Assembly: GCA_037954665.1 (NCBI GenBank)
Contig: JBBMOL010000021.1
Coordinates: 3,224,001-3,288,000, forward strand
Direction: 5' to 3'
DNA length: 64,000 nt
From: Laguncularia racemosa
Lineage: Eukaryota; Streptophyta; Magnoliopsida; Myrtales; Combretaceae
Within the stretch, counting starts at the first letter, position 1, and the number at the start of each line of letters is the position of its first letter. Below, piece by piece: positions 21,446-35,313 of this stretch. Made by a program: the position numbers and the translations under genes. Below the pieces are notes generated by a model. That model was not told where the DNA came from, ran no database searches, and was given only the letters and a program-made list of their open reading frames with translations.

Positions 21446-24400
21446 TAAAGCTTTACTTTAGTTGCAAGTGTCAGAAATGAGGAAAGTTGTGTGTGAGAAG
21501 TAGCTTGAGGGACTAAGTAAAGTTGTGAAGAACCTGATTATAGCATCATGGATGCAACAATTAAGTGATAAGTTTACTTGTGATTGTAGGAGTAGATTTG
21601 TGTTTTACAAGAAACCACTTGTACTCATTTTTAAAATTAATATTTAGTAGGTTCTTAGTGGTTAGGCTAGTAAAATTGAAAGAGAGGATTGATGGTCAAG
21701 ATGAAACCTTTATATATCTAAATTCACTTTCTCTCTCTCTCTCTCTTATTTAGTATTATGCTCATTGATTATTTGCTTTGAATTTGTAAATCTAAGCATA
21801 TATCTTTTGCATCTTTAAGGGGGAAACAGTGAGATTGAGCTCAAATTATATAATAACCAATTCAACTCCATTCAACCATCTTTTAGTTGCAAACTTAGGA
21901 GCTATGACACTTTCACTAATTCAATAAAGATTGCTTCGATTTTCATTGGCTTGATAAAGTGACTATAGATTGTACCTAAGTAATTGTCAACGTCATCCTT
22001 AAGACTGATCTTGGACTTGCCTCCAAGTTTGTAAATATGAAAAACTTGACTACAATTAACATGAATGTACTTGCATGGTGAAATTGGTGTTTTATTGTTC
22101 TAAACCAAGCCAATCACTACACAAACTTGGATCAAGATAGAACTCACATGCAAGAACTTCCACAAAATTGATTCATAAAGTGGTTTAAAATGTGCACCTA
22201 TACAAGGAATTTGCTCAATATGTATGCTTAAGAAAAAGTGGTTAGAACATAAAAAAATGAGATAAAGAAGAAAATATACTAATTTCCTTAAGGTTAAAAA
22301 CTTAGGTGTTTGGGCTAGCTATACATGGTCTTACAAGTGGGACGATCCCATTAAATAGGATGTATCTTGTACCTTTTAAATTTTGCAACTTATCATTTGG
22401 GCTTATTGATTAGGTCTATTCTTTTTGCATAAGCTCTACTAAGAAACAAACAAAATTTATAATTAAATCAAATATCTTATTGTTTCAGTTATTTGACAAT
22501 TCAACTAAATCTAGAATTTTATAGTGTACTTAGTCTATTAAACTTATTCCAATAACATGTTATTACGTGTGGCACTTCATGTTTTAGTGCATGAAAGTGG
22601 TTAGCTATCAAGATATATGTCAAGGTCACCATCTGAAATAGTTGTTGGTCACTTATGAAAACATAAATTATTTATGAATCGAGAATTACTTATGATTTAA
22701 TAGCTTGTGTAATTCAACATTTCATCTAAACGAAATCTCAAGTTGGTTTGATACATAATGTGTCATCACTAAACTTATCATTTTGCTTGGATAAGTAAAA
22801 TAATTAGACTCTAAGATATATTTGGAGATTTCTTAATATAGCCACATATTTCTAATTGAATCTCATTACAAATAGCTAGAGACCTAGACATGTCAAACTC
22901 TTCAATCTATAAGAGTGATGAATTCAATATCGACTCTTAACCCTTTTGTTTTGTGTTTTAGGATTGCACATTATGGTTGCATTACTATTATTTATGAAAA
23001 ATATTTAGGATTATGTTTATTAACATTAAAGTATGATGCTCTATGTATAGTGTGGTACCCCATGTGAGTAAAGTCTTACATGGATTATAGGGAAGAACTA
23101 ATAGTGGTTATAAGACCAAGGTAGAAAGTACCAAGTCAACAATAGTTAGGAGCTTTTAGGTTTGATGGTTGAAAAAAGCCCATAAGTCATCTATGGACTT
23201 GACTATTGACTACTCTTGGACTAAGGCATTATAGATGTTATTAGAGTCAACTACTTAATAATATGTAGATGATTTAGGGGCAAACTAAGTAGAAGCTGGT
23301 GGACCTATTTCTACCTAATTTAGAGAAGAGATCTAAAGAGGGTGGGGAGTGACATTAGGATATGACTCCTAATAGGCTTTTATGATGACTTGTAGATAGA
23401 AGGTGATAGGAATAAACTGAATTGCACATTGTTATGAGGATGTCATGTAACGATCTACCTTTTTGGTCTTAACTTAACTTATAAACTTATCAAAACCTCA
23501 TAGCTTGGTACTTAGAAGTGGTAACATTATGCCATCTCCAAGATAGAGATAAGGGAAACCATATCAACTATTTGTACTTGTATCATATCACATCACCAAT
23601 AAGTATTACTTTAAGGTTACTTGTAAGTTGAAATGATGCACGTTGCATGATTAACCTATGATACACCCACATTATAAACTCATGCTTAATGGGTGGAAAA
23701 ACCTATTATTTTATATGCTAAGAAAATACCAATGATCATTTTGAGTGATCACACCTAGCCTATCAAATTCTTCTAGTTGTTGAGTCACAAGCAATACTTG
23801 TTTTAGAATTACAACCCATAGCTAAGCCAATTATATAACTTCAATATTTACATCAACTATGCCTGAGGTTAGTAAAACACTAACCTCTTAACTTATGAGA
23901 AGCAAAATGAGTACTAAAACAAGAAATCTAAATGATAACAAAATGATTATACTTAACAAGCACTTTATATTATAGTGCATATATAATTTGAAATGTAAAA
24001 CTCTTGCTATGGCTATTCAATTTACTATTTAATCTAATTTCCTCATTGATATTTAAAATAATTAATCAAAGCCAATCTTGACACATGGTATGAAGCTACC
24101 TTGATATATTCACTCACTAACTTGATAGGTATATAATTGTTAATTGCCCTTTCACACTTAAACATCATGTTAGTAATTCTTTAGTGTATCTTTCACCTAG
24201 CACAAACAAACAGGTTGACCAATCCCCATGAGTCATTAATATCAGGCCAATTTGTCAACCATGCTACAAACATATTGGGTCGATTTGAAGATCATACTAC
24301 AAGCTTACTTAGCAAGGAACATGACTTGCTTTAATTAAGAAATTTTAGGTTAGTACACGAAAAATGCTAATTATTATTCAATCAATTGATCAATAAATAA

Positions 24401-25112
24401 TACATGACTTGAACAATGCTTTAACCATTTATCTAGTTATATAATAAATTCATAAACTTATAATCATTCAACACAAAAACCATAATGTTACTATCCCAAA
24501 CTTCAGTTGATCACAACATTTACAAACACAATCATAACTAAAATTATCATTTCAACTTAAAGGAATTCTAATCCTCTACCCTCCTAACATACTAGCAATG
24601 CTAGTGTGCTTTAGCTAGTTTACAACACAAAAGCATTCACATTCAACATTACAACACCAATCTAAGGATAAGTATTAGAATCCTCTTGTATTGGTGGTCT
24701 ATACTCTCGACCATTCACACTATAACTACATGAGTCAAAAATAGTACTCACCTAACAAGTTAGTAAAAAAAATCACCAACAAAAAGGAGTCTCTAAAGAT
24801 CACCTTGCATCTAAAGGGTTACTTATATATGATTCACAAATTAGTACATTGCACTTCTTTAAAAATCCAAAGTTCAACATCATTAACAACAAATTTTGCC
24901 TTACTTGGTATTTTGATTATCAAATACTTGATCCTTACTCACTTCTATTTGAATCAATTGGCTAACAATAACCAAAACATTAACCACTTTTATTAGTTTA
25001 ATTCTTGCTCTAAATGGTATCAAAATCAATCTCTTCTTACTCATTCCTTTACTATATAGCTAAATATCAAGCACATTACATGCCAAATGATAGATACATT
25101 ACATCAATTTTC
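21446..25112. other. Gene-free repeat-derived stretch
   Basis: No coding region is visible. At about 23449 TGTAACGATCTACCTTTTTG looks like a gypsy LTR start. The end was not found. Confidence 0.35.
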
Positions 25113-25228
25113 TAAGAATGGTCACAATAACATCTAATTACCTATATATATAAGCCTATTTAATACTATAATGGTCACAATCACATCTTATTAACTATAT
25201 ATATAAGCTTATGTAATACTATAATTAA
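25113..25228. repeat. Tandem duplication, ~57-bp unit x2
   Basis: AATGGTCACAATAACATCT and the following TATATATATAAGC..TAATACTATAAT are repeated twice in series. Confidence 0.8.
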
Positions 25229-26361
25229 CCATACCTTAATTAATTTCTAATAGTTCACATATTACCTAATTTACACTTCTATCCATAAATGCTAATATTT
25301 CCCCCAACAATCATCAAATCAAAGTTTTCCTTGATCATATTATGGCTCTCATATCTTCTAGTAATTATCAAATTCAATTAATTTAATTGGAATTCCATTA
25401 ATCTAACTAAATTAGCCCCTATTAAAAAATAGGGAAGATTCAATAAAAAATCCATCATAAATATAAATTGCGTCCAATTTCCACAACTTTTGTTCTTTGA
25501 TTTAAATGTAACTTATTAACAACATATATACCAAAAATTAATTCAAAACTACATCATTTACTATTTTAAAAATTGTATTACAATTTTAGATGTAGCAAGG
25601 CTCCTATTAAGAAACCTACATTCACCTTATGACTTCCATCAAAGTAAAAATATAATATTAATCTAAACACAAAATTTGACAGAAAAACAATTTTCTTGAA
25701 TTGTCCTCACACGTTTAATATTTCCCCTTATTTTTCTCTTACAAGGTGTAAAATGGGAGGAGCTCTACCACCCACCTTTGGTTACTAGTGGCCGTTCGGA
25801 GCTTGTCGGTCGGCCTCCCCAATTCATGCTAATCACTGCCTAATACTCTTAAACATTGAAATCTCCTAGGTATATTAAGGAAAAAGGACCCTTTAACATC
25901 TTGAATGTCTTGACCAAAGAAGGAAAGGAAGTTTTAAGTTTACTTATTTCATTTATTTCCTACTCTTACACTTCTAGACTTGAGAAAAGAAGGTTATGCC
26001 TATATTATCACTAACATAACTTATGTTTACATCATTTTCATGAGTTCCTTACTTAGTATAATCAAAATACAAGACTAAATGTTACAATGATAGAAAGTTT
26101 CTTGCTAATCTAGCCTAATTTGCATGGAAAATTACAAGGAAAAGAAGGAAACATTTACAAAATGATGTCCAACACTTAGTGGTCTTTAAGGTAGTGCCTC
26201 GGCTTCACTCACTCACCCTTCCTCTTGCCTCGGTGATTGTCCGTTGCTCCTTTTATTTTCAAACACCTTGGGTGCCTTCGTAGTGACGTGAAAAGCTATT
26301 GGTGGTTGAGGGTAGTTTAATGATGGTTTTGGTAGTGTGGTTGGCATTGGAGTGGTAGCAT
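25229..26361. other. Gene-free stretch
   Basis: Nothing coding is seen. A short GC-richer patch lies at 25750-25830. Confidence 0.4.
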
Positions 26362-26523
26362 ATGGGTGGTGGAAGTGGTGAGTGAATGGTGGGTTTTTTC
26401 CTTTTCTTGGAGTGCTTGAAAACAAAATTAGAGGAAGAGTGGATGGGTGGTGGAAGTGGTGAGTGAATGGTGGGTTTTTTCCTTTTCTTGGAGTGTTTGA
26501 AAACAAAATTAGAGGAAGAGTGG
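26362..26523. repeat. Tandem duplication, 81-bp unit x2
   Basis: Two almost identical 81-bp units begin ATGGGTGGTGGAAGTGGTGA at 26362 and 26443. I noted one difference (C/T). Being a multiple of three, the unit gives minus-strand open frames a repeated peptide, but those frames match no protein I know. Confidence 0.9.
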
Positions 26524-27639
26524 AATGATGGTGGTTCACATGCAAGTGGAAGAGAAAATTTAGTGCATTGCCTTAACACATTGGTTAATAGGGCTTATTA
26601 GGTAATGTGTTTGTTTGATGGTTAAATGAAGCTTTTAAGATAAATCACTTTCTATTAATGGTAATTATTCACTTCTATCAGATTTGGTCACATTTAGGCC
26701 TTAATCTACCCCCTTAAATTGTACTTAAACAATTAATGGCCTATAGATCAAGTTGTGTTGTCTTGATGGTGTCCCTTGATTGTTTAGCTAGTAATTAAAG
26801 GGTAGCTTGGCCTTTATTTCTTTTGTCCATTAGTCCATTAATAGAGTGTAATTAGAAGCTTAATTAGGTATATTTTCAGCTGGTTTTATTAGTCTTAAAC
26901 TTAAGATAAATTGGTGTGTGAAATGTTATCTTTGCCTTATATAATTCATGCCTACTAAGTTAGCTTAAGAAAGTAAAATTTTTATCAATTGTTTTAGTTT
27001 GCTTGATTGATTTATGGAATCAATTTTTGCTAAATCATGTGATTTTATAATATTCTTAGGGAATTTTTCTACTTTTAAGGTTATAGATTTGATTATGTTT
27101 CAATTTAGGCTTTTAGGGTTTAATATTAGTTTCAACGTTTTCCATTGTGGTTTTAGAGTTTTTTTACTTGGTTTAAGGTTTGGAATTTGAATTAGGGTTT
27201 TAAGTTAACCCTTGTTAGGGTTTAGGATTTCTAATGCAATGGCCTATGATCGAGATTCGTTTAGGGTCTTAGTTCATTATGCTATGGTTATACTAGTCGT
27301 ACTGACTAAATTAAATTAATCCTAAGTTTAGGGTCAAATATCTTGTAGACTCTCAGAATCATTTCCCTATACTTTCATGTGACCTATCTTTTGAATTTGA
27401 AAATTTCTCGAGATTTACATCAATCCTTGAAGTATCCTATTGATCCACTTGCAAGTTGTAACAAGCAAACTAAACAAGGTGAACCTAAGCACATTGAAGA
27501 GATGTATGTTCTATAGATTCATTACAATTGAAATGCATTACCACAAACTTTCCTACAAGTTAGATTAAGATTAGTTGTCAAAGCATTATTGCACAAGCTC
27601 AAAAGATGATGTTTATGCTTTGGTTTACAATCTATATTC
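26524..27639. other. Gene-free AT-rich stretch
   Basis: Many TAGGGTTT-like motifs occur at 27100-27230. I see no exon structure or protein match. Confidence 0.4.
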
Positions 27640-28745
27640 CAAATTAAATTCCATAATTTTTTATCAACAAAATATAAAGTAGATACACCATACAATCAAC
27701 AACTGGGAATTTATCTAATAGATAGAAACAATAGGGATTTGACATATTGCTTGTCTCTCTTCTATTGTTAGGAGATGTCCAACCAATTGCAAATTCCATG
27801 TCAAGGACTCCTATCAATAATATCATGCACACTTAGGCTTTTTAAGTGGTTATCAACCTCTATATTTGCCAACTTATAACCTGGTAAATTAGGAATCTAA
27901 GGGCTGCTCAAAAATTGTACTTTATCCCTCCTTCTTACCTACCATAACAAATTAGAAGAAATGACATCTCTATCAGCTAATATGCTTTGCTACATCCATG
28001 CAGCTCTCCCCCCTCTCCTTGCATTACAAAAATCATATCTTAGGTAGCAAACGCTTTTAAGAAATTTGACCCATAAAGAATATAGGTTATTATGATCCTC
28101 CATGCTAGGTTGTCTAAAAGGGAGAGATTAAAAAGATGAAAATCTTTGAATCCCAAACCCCCTAAATGCTTTGCTTTTGATATTGAATCTTAGCTTTTTG
28201 ATGTATTTTATTAACATTTCTTAAGTCCCCCTACCAAAAATTAGCCACCATACTCGAAACTTTCCCACACTTTAAGGAAAAGAAAAACACTAGAAGAATA
28301 TGTGAATAGCATAGGCTATAAAATTTTATCAACAACTCCTTCCCTCCTATTGATAGAATACCTTGAAGCTTCAAGGTAATTTTATCTTTTAAGAATTTCA
28401 AGACCTTATACTTTGATCTACCTCATAAAACTTGAGGTCGAAGCACTAAAGAAAAATGAAGACTTTTGAAAATTCACCAATTGCCTCAAAGCATTATGAT
28501 AAGCATCCAAAATCCTTTTCAATCTTAATAAATTCAATTGAGAGGCTTTCATGAAAAAAAGGAGCATTATTAGTAAACAGCAAATAAGTCAAAATAGAAC
28601 TATTTCTTTTAACTTGGACCCCTTCAATTAAACCAACCCTATTAGCTTTTTGAATCATTGTAGATAAAGTATCTACTACCAATAGAAATAAGTAAGGAGA
28701 AATAGGATTACCTTGCCTTATTCCTCTAGTAGGGTAGAAATGGTC
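27640..28745 (-). pseudogene. LINE fragment (RT to 3' region)
   Basis: On the minus strand, 28738-28680 reads RGIRQGNPISPYLFLL, a hallmark of plant L1-type reverse transcriptase. It continues with VVDTLSTMIQKANRVGLIEG and the active-site block, now LFTNNAPFF instead of FADD. Further on, near 28150, is the GGLGF motif usual before the zf-RVT region. The piece is 5'-truncated near 28745, and frameshifts and stops are common. No RNase H or poly(A) tail is evident. Confidence 0.8.
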
Positions 28746-30940
28746 AACTCAATAGAAATAAATTATATAATTAGTTATGTAAAGACATATATCTACTCTT
28801 TCCTAATAAAAAAGAAAAAAAAATCCTTTTAAGCAATGTTATACGTGATTTTGATTTCTTTAATTACTTACTATTTTTTAGGTTGTGGATCTAGAATCAT
28901 TTTAAAAGCAAAATAAATAATTGAACAAACATAAAGCTTATGGAGCAACCCTTTATCATCAATTTGCGTATGATGTCATCAATATAATAAAATATCTATA
29001 CCCATGATAATGAAATGAAAATGGGTTAGACTTTACAATATTTGCCGATCACCTTCTTTTCTTTTCGTTGCTTGTCTTGTAAACCCTCTTTTTCTTGAGA
29101 GGACTTATCATAACATGAAATTCTCCCAATTGTCCCACCCCCACGGGGGGTCGGGACCCATGTTCATGTTCCATTGTTTTTTAAAAATTAACCATTGGGT
29201 GATTGTCCAAGTAATTCACTAATTATTGGCCTCGTGTCGTCGCCTTCTTTACTTTATTTTGTCCAACAACTTTGGGGTCAATAATTCATGGGTAGCCCCC
29301 ACCGTGGAATCCAATTTCCAGATTTACTTTTTCAATCAACATTTCTATTTATCACCCTCTCCACGTGAAAATCTAATAACAATACGAGATGTTATTATGA
29401 ATTTATAAAAAAAAAAGAGGTTTTATTTATTTTATTTATTTTTTCATAAATAAAAACCCGTATAAGAACTTGTTTCGACGATAAGAAATTTCAATTTACT
29501 TTATGATATCATGCAATACTATCTTCTTCCTAATTATAATTACAAAATTTAAAATAAGTAAATTAATAAAAATTAAAAGAATACAAATGAAAGGATTCCA
29601 AATCCACTTTAAACAACGAAATGATCAAGACTTTGTTTCAAAACTTGACGAACTAAGACTGAAGAATCATGATTAAAAGGGTTTTTTGAATTAACTTCAT
29701 AAAATATGTTTAAAGGAAGTTCTCGACGAATGTGTATGCGCAGTTATTCCGGTTGCCAATCAAACTTTATAAATAATACCTTATTTTCTGATTTAAAATC
29801 TTTATTCTGTAAATTATGAATCCTTTTACAATCTATATATACAATTTAGACTGCTGTACATATTATCCAAAGTCCTAGTGATCGAGGAAGAACTAAAACA
29901 ATTTTGTACTAGAGGTGGTATCACTCTATACGGTTGAATTATTAGGTAACAAATCTTTTCTGTAATGAGTTAATAAATAATAAATTTTAGACTTATGCTC
30001 GTATTTTTTCCCTAATTTAACGCCAATTCTATACATCGATTGAATTTCAAGCGCAATAGCAGTAATATTAAAAAAGGGTATCTTTGTTTTCTTTTTTTAA
30101 AAAAAAAAAATCCAATTTTTAAGTATTATAAAATGATGTAAAAGAAGTATAATAAGTACAAGATTCACAGTGACAATACTAATAACATAAATGATTGAAT
30201 ACATATAACAGATATAAATCGAATTTAGATAAGATGCTGAAAAAGAAAAAAAGGAAGATTAAAAAGACTATATCTATATAGCATTTATATATATCATCAT
30301 AATATTGAAACAAAAACCCAACCCTGTTATTACATCAATCAGCCAACCATCCAAGATTAAACCAAGCAGCATGTCTCTTTGACAGCCCATGATTTCTCTT
30401 TGCATACAAATGAAATAGTACCTATATACATCATTTAATTCCATGGTCCTATATAGTTTAGGTACTATGAGAAATAGGATCATAGCTATATGGTCCCAAA
30501 GCATCAAGTTATATATTTCTAAACTACTATTAATACCTATGTCATACTATTCTAAACCTTCCAACTACCCACAGTAACTTCAATAAAACCATGATTAAAT
30601 TGCAAATATATCTTCCTTTGTATTTGCTTCGTATGTGCTTAAACTCCTATTATTCCAAAATTAAGTACCCGAGCTTAAAAATTATATCATCATTTTACCC
30701 TTGATAAAAAAGAGAATATGCCCATTTTATTTTTTAGTTTTCGATTATTTTTGTTGAGCTTAATGCAATTTTTTTTTTCTTTATTTTAAGAGCAAAATGT
30801 TCATTTAATAAGTCAAAAAGTATAATTTTTAAATTTTAAAATCCAGACACTCAATTTTATATACAAGAAGCTAAGCACATAAAGAGCAAAAGTATAAAAG
30901 GCGGTGTATTTGCAATTTAACCAAAGATGATAGATAGATA
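28746..30940. other. Intergenic, includes 3' flank of SEP2
   Basis: No coding region is visible. Long A/T runs lie at 29408-29440 and 30090-30115. The 3' untranslated region and polyadenylation site of the SEP2 gene should lie just left of 30941, but I cannot place them. Confidence 0.5.
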
Positions 30941-32328
30941 TCATGTATCGTCGGACCAATCACTGAGCTCGGTATCATAGAACAAGCCATCGACGATTTG
31001 ATCGATGAGGGAGTCAATGAACGTGCTGCATCCGATGGAGAAGATGCGACCGACCCGAATGCGAGCACTCGAAACGTAAGCAAAGATGGCAGCACAGGTA
31101 ACAGCTCCTAAGCACACCCCTGCTGCTTCAGCAAGCCCTTGTATGTCCAGTTTCCTGAACAAGGAGTTTCCTGTCACTGCTTCCGTTGTTATAGTTGCTG
31201 CAAACACAACCTACACATACGAGATATATATACTATCTATTCGTTAAGTTGTCACTTGATGATTTTTAAACATGGAGGTTATAAATATTAAATACAGGGT
31301 TAGGCTAGTTAGTTGTCTGATTAGATTATATTTTTATGGGGAAAATACCATAAATGATGACTAAAAATTAAATTAAAAATATATATATTCAAATGATCCG
31401 ACGAACAATGACAAAGAAAGTGATTTAAGTGGGGACTCAGAATTTGGGAGCTCATGTTGTCAAAGCCAGGATTGCTGGGTACCCCAAGCAACCTTGATAG
31501 GAATTTTTGTTTAATTACTAAAAATTCAAGAAATACCATAACCCAAATCGAGCTCGAGATGAAGGAAAACAAGAAAAAAAAAAAAACCATATTTTAAAGT
31601 TTAAGAGAGTTTGTACGTATTTTCTAAATTAGTAATTTAAATAGTGTATTTACAATTTAAAATATCTTTCGAACACTTTTCAATTATCAGTCTAATTAAT
31701 TATTTACCTTTACGCAGCAGATAGATTTAGCTATTTTATTGGCGGATTTAAGAGTTAATAATAAGATAGTACATAAAGAATTTCAGACCTCTTATATTAT
31801 ATATAGTTGTTTTTTGTTTTTCTTCCCCCCGTTCTAAATTAATTTTTATATCCTTAATTAATAAAATCGACAAAAATTTCTATATTCTTAATATTACTTA
31901 AATTATATTATCATTCAAAAGTATACTTATTTATTTTTGTTATAATCCAGAAAAGGAAAATAAATCAGTACTAAAATAGCTTGTAAGTCTTAAAAGCGTA
32001 CCATGGCCAAGCGACCAGAAATTATCTCAAAATCCTGACTCATTTTGGAACTTTCTATGTACTCCGACAGAGTTTCAAAGAACGGCGACACGTCATCGTC
32101 ATCACCGCTGTCCTTTCTAGTTATGATTATCCCCGAACGATCAGACCCGTAGGATCTCAACGTACACAGCCTTGGTTGCAAGATGATCTTCCCGTTATTA
32201 TTTTCAGTCTCCACTGCTTGCTTCACTTTAACTAACGCCGTCGTAGGAGCCGCCGGAGCCTTTTTCACAGCCTCCTGTTTTGTCTGCTGCAGCTGGCAGC
32301 AGCGAACTGTACGCGCCACCGTGGCCAT
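30941..32328 (-). CDS. SEP2: Stress enhanced protein 2, chloroplast LHC-like (two exons)
   Basis: Exon 1 is 32328-32002 and exon 2 is 31210-30941. The intron 32001-31211 has GT (gtacgc) and AG (tgtag) ends in phase 0. The product is 198 residues, close to the ~200 of Arabidopsis SEP2. Residues 1-60 are basic, Ser/Thr/Gln-rich and fit a chloroplast transit peptide. Conserved blocks follow: LQPRLCTLRSYGSD, FFETLSEYIESSKMSQDFE, the LHC-like helix with the chlorophyll-motif-like E..SGRLAM spanning the splice, TGNSLFRKLD, a second hydrophobic helix (GVCLGAVTCAAIFAYVSS) and the C-terminus FIDSLIDQIVDGLFYD..SDWSDD. The start is ATG 32328 (MATVARTVRC). The frame is open six codons further, but that codon is GTG. 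SEP proteins are thylakoid two-helix members of the LHC family induced by high light and thought to be photoprotective. All splice and coding features look intact. Confidence 0.93.
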
Positions 32329-32490
32329 GGAGGACCTGGGGTTCACTAAATACGAGGTTGATGAGAGAGAGAGAGAGATGGGTTTCTGGTGGATTTGGAT
32401 TCCAGAGAAGTGTAGAATCTTGCGTTGGCTGCTTCTGTTTTGGTGTAGTTAGATGTTGTCGTGGGTGTTAATGTGTTTTTGGAGGGTTTC

Positions 32491-32517
32491 ATACGTGGTG
32501 GCGTAGAATGACACGTT
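32491..32517 (-). promoter_or_regulatory. ACGT-core motifs upstream of SEP2
   Basis: About 165-190 bp upstream of the start, the minus strand has ACCACGTAT and AACGTGTC, two ACGT cores related to G-box/ABRE sites that bind bZIP/bHLH factors in light- and stress-regulated genes. They may lie in the promoter or the leader. A GAGAGAGAGAGA run at 32365-32377 is likely in the 5' UTR. Function is inferred. Confidence 0.35.
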
Positions 32518-33110
32518 GAGGTGATGTTTGTGCGGAGCACAGTTGAGGAGCCATCATCATTGGATGCAAACCTATTACGTAATTGGAATTGCTTGCCAAA
32601 ATAAATAAATAAATAAAAGTCGGGTTAAAAAACAATTATAAAATAGAAAAGAAAAAGAAAACTTCTTCTTCAGCTTTTTAGAATTTACTATACAAGAAAA
32701 ATGTAATTTTACAGGGTGGAAAAAAGCCTTTTCTTTTAATTTTTTAATAAGTACACGAGACACGTATTATCATTTATAATTTCAATTAAAAAAATAAAAA
32801 ATAAAAATTTCATGCAAAACTTATCTTACAATATAAGATGAATTATTAGCTTTTCTATATTTACAATTTCCCATACTATATTACTAAATCAACTCACATC
32901 CAATCATGTCATTAAAAGCTGATTTTGATAACTTAGAAATAATATTATTATTACAAAGTTTATGCTATGCCTCAAACCGCTAGACATCTTTAGCTTGCTG
33001 CATGTGCCTATCTTATCTTAATAGAAACATATAAGGTTCAAAATATGCTACTAAATCTATAATTACGTAAAAAAGTCTTTCAATTTTTATAATAATTTAA
33101 CCTTATTTTC
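32518..33110. other. Promoter-side intergenic region of SEP2
   Basis: AT-rich with no coding signal. A clear TATA box could not be chosen among many A/T runs (for example 32600-32645). Confidence 0.4.
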
Positions 33111-33627
33111 TGTAACACTTAAAATCTCCAAAAGAAAATACACACTAACTAAAGAAATATCAATAACCTAAATCTAATATAAGTCCAACCATATTCCATA
33201 ATTATTAAATGCGCTAGCGAGGCTTCCTTTTCCGATTCAATGGTTAAGTTTTATTCATCACTTGAAAACACAAATATCAAAATAGGTGAGTTATGAAGTC
33301 CAACGCATAACCACTATATCACACACAAGCATATACTATATCACACATAAGCTTACTATTGCTATAATGTATCAAACAGTTCTATTTAAGTTAAAATTTT
33401 AAGTAAATCCAACAATAAAACCAAAGCACAATCTTAGCATCTAAGGATTCAAAGTTTTTAAATTCCCAAGAAAGCCAACATCAAAAACACTATCTCAAAA
33501 CCAAAGCTAACGATAACATAGAGACAAATTGTCTTAAACTAAGTCCATTGTCTATCTCACACCATTAGGAGCACATCCCATCCCACTAATTCACCCCATT
33601 ACAATTTCATGCCTACTCATCTAATTC

Positions 33628-34842
33628 GTATCAACCATAGCTCCTTCATATCAATCACTAGCCAAGTGTCACGGTCCTAGGCTCTTGCTAGCACAATAAG
33701 ACCATGTGGCACTTACTATCTTAGCCTTATAGTAGTAATCAAGTCTATTCACTACTTGGATTAGCCTAAATTGGCTTGTATATCTGTAAGATAACATACA
33801 CAAATAACAAGGCAACAATAAGTAAAGAGACATGAGTAAGAATCTTGAGTAAATAACTACATATTTTTATTGATATATCTAAAAAAATACAAAGCTATAG
33901 TGTGTGCACGAGAGAATAGTGTATAAGTTGGTTCCTTAGTTGTGAGTAGTTAAATAGTGAGTAAGAGCTTGTATTTATAAGAATACTCATACCCTTGTAA
34001 AGGGTTTTATAGGTGTCTGTAACTCCTACAGGAGGAAACATTAAATATGATGAAATGGCAATACACTTAAAAATGAAATTACTATTTTAAGAAAATTACA
34101 AGAACTCCTAACTCTACTGTATGATATGTACATAGTGTTACAAAAGATATGAGCTTAACACCAAGTCACATCTTATGGCTTGAGCGCTTAAGCTACTAGC
34201 CATTTCATCATAATGACACCCCATGATAGGCCACAAAACCTAGTGGATGACTTACTTAATTGAAGTGACGATTGGTCTTGATGTAAGCAAATTAACATCA
34301 CATACATTATTAAGCCAAATAATTACTAGTCATTCTCATTATAGCTACATGAATATGCATTAAACAACAATAGTCACAAACATAGATTCTACCAAAGTTC
34401 TCTTTAACCAATTAATCCAAAAATCAACTCCTACAGTTGTATTTAAGATAGATGATTAATATTTACTTATGTTATAAGATTTCAATTCTTAAGACTTAAT
34501 GCTTGATTTCAAACTTAGTAAGACCTTTTAAACTCAATTTAAATCATTAAAATTCTTAGTAAAGTAAACTAGATCAACTTGTTTAAACAATGATCAAACC
34601 AAGCATATCTAAAGAAAATTCGATAGGCTTAAATTAAACTTACATCAATTACTTTGCAAATTAAATTGGCCGAATTTTAAACTTGACCAACTGTTTTTCC
34701 TTGTGTTCCAAAATTTATGATCTTCTAAGATTGATCCAACTATCTCTCATTGTGGTTTTATCTTCCAAAAACTTATATTCTTACTACCATATCATTCTTA
34801 AGAAATTTGTAATAATATGTTTATCTCTGTAAACCAATTTCA
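33628..34842. repeat. 1.2-kb direct duplication, copy 1
   Basis: The piece from CTCCTTCATATCAATCACTA to CTGTAAACCAATTTC recurs at 35314-36502 in the same orientation, with small indels and many transitions; identity looks around 85-90% by eye. No coding capacity. Confidence 0.85.
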
Positions 34843-35313
34843 TATGCCTAATTGATTCTTAACATTTGTGACTTCCAATCGAGCTGTTTAGGTTAGTGAA
34901 CTTACTTTCCAATTTCTGTGAATCAATTCCTTAATCAGTTGATCTCTATGCTCATTCTATCCCTTCCTTAACTGAATTCTAATGAACAATGTGATAGAAA
35001 TCTATTAAATCCTCAATTCCATACTTATGAGTAAAAATCCTATCATTGAAGCCCTTACCTAATGTAATAGGTTTGATCCTTGTTATCAGTTGTTAAGTAG
35101 CCTTAGTGTTCTCCAGAATGTTCCCTTTTTCCCTTGTCTTATCACTGTGCAAATGGAAAAAAGGAGGCGCACTAGGTTAAAGTGGAGTATTTATATCCCT
35201 TTGAGAAATTTACCAATTTACCCCCCCATATTATATAAACTTTCTACTTCCAACCTTAGTTCTATTTTATAATAAATGTTAAATAAAATGTTTTTTTTTT
35301 CCGGGTAATTACA
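34843..35313. other. Spacer between the 1.2-kb copies
   Basis: Pyrimidine-rich, no coding signal. It ends in a T run and CCGGGTAATTACA. Confidence 0.5.

Larger units (their letters stand above)
33111..35313 (+). repeat. Possible del/Tekay-type LTR
   Basis: The stretch opens TGTAACACTTAAAATCTCC and closes TTTTCCGGGTAATTACA, ends that fit del/Tekay gypsy LTRs (TGTAACAC...TTACA). The 5-bp flanks TTTTC and TCATA do not match, so insertion is not proven. Part of it is duplicated downstream. Confidence 0.4.

Noticed and set aside
25113..25228. CRISPR-like or satellite array
   Set aside because: Only two tandem units without spacers, in a plant nuclear context.
26213..26579. Two minus-strand frames of about 110 codons with repeated peptides
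   Set aside because: The repeat comes from an 81-bp tandem duplication; both frames are open over it and neither resembles a known protein.
32183..32471. Plus-strand frames overlapping SEP2 exon 1
   Set aside because: Antisense shadows of the SEP2 exon and its leader.
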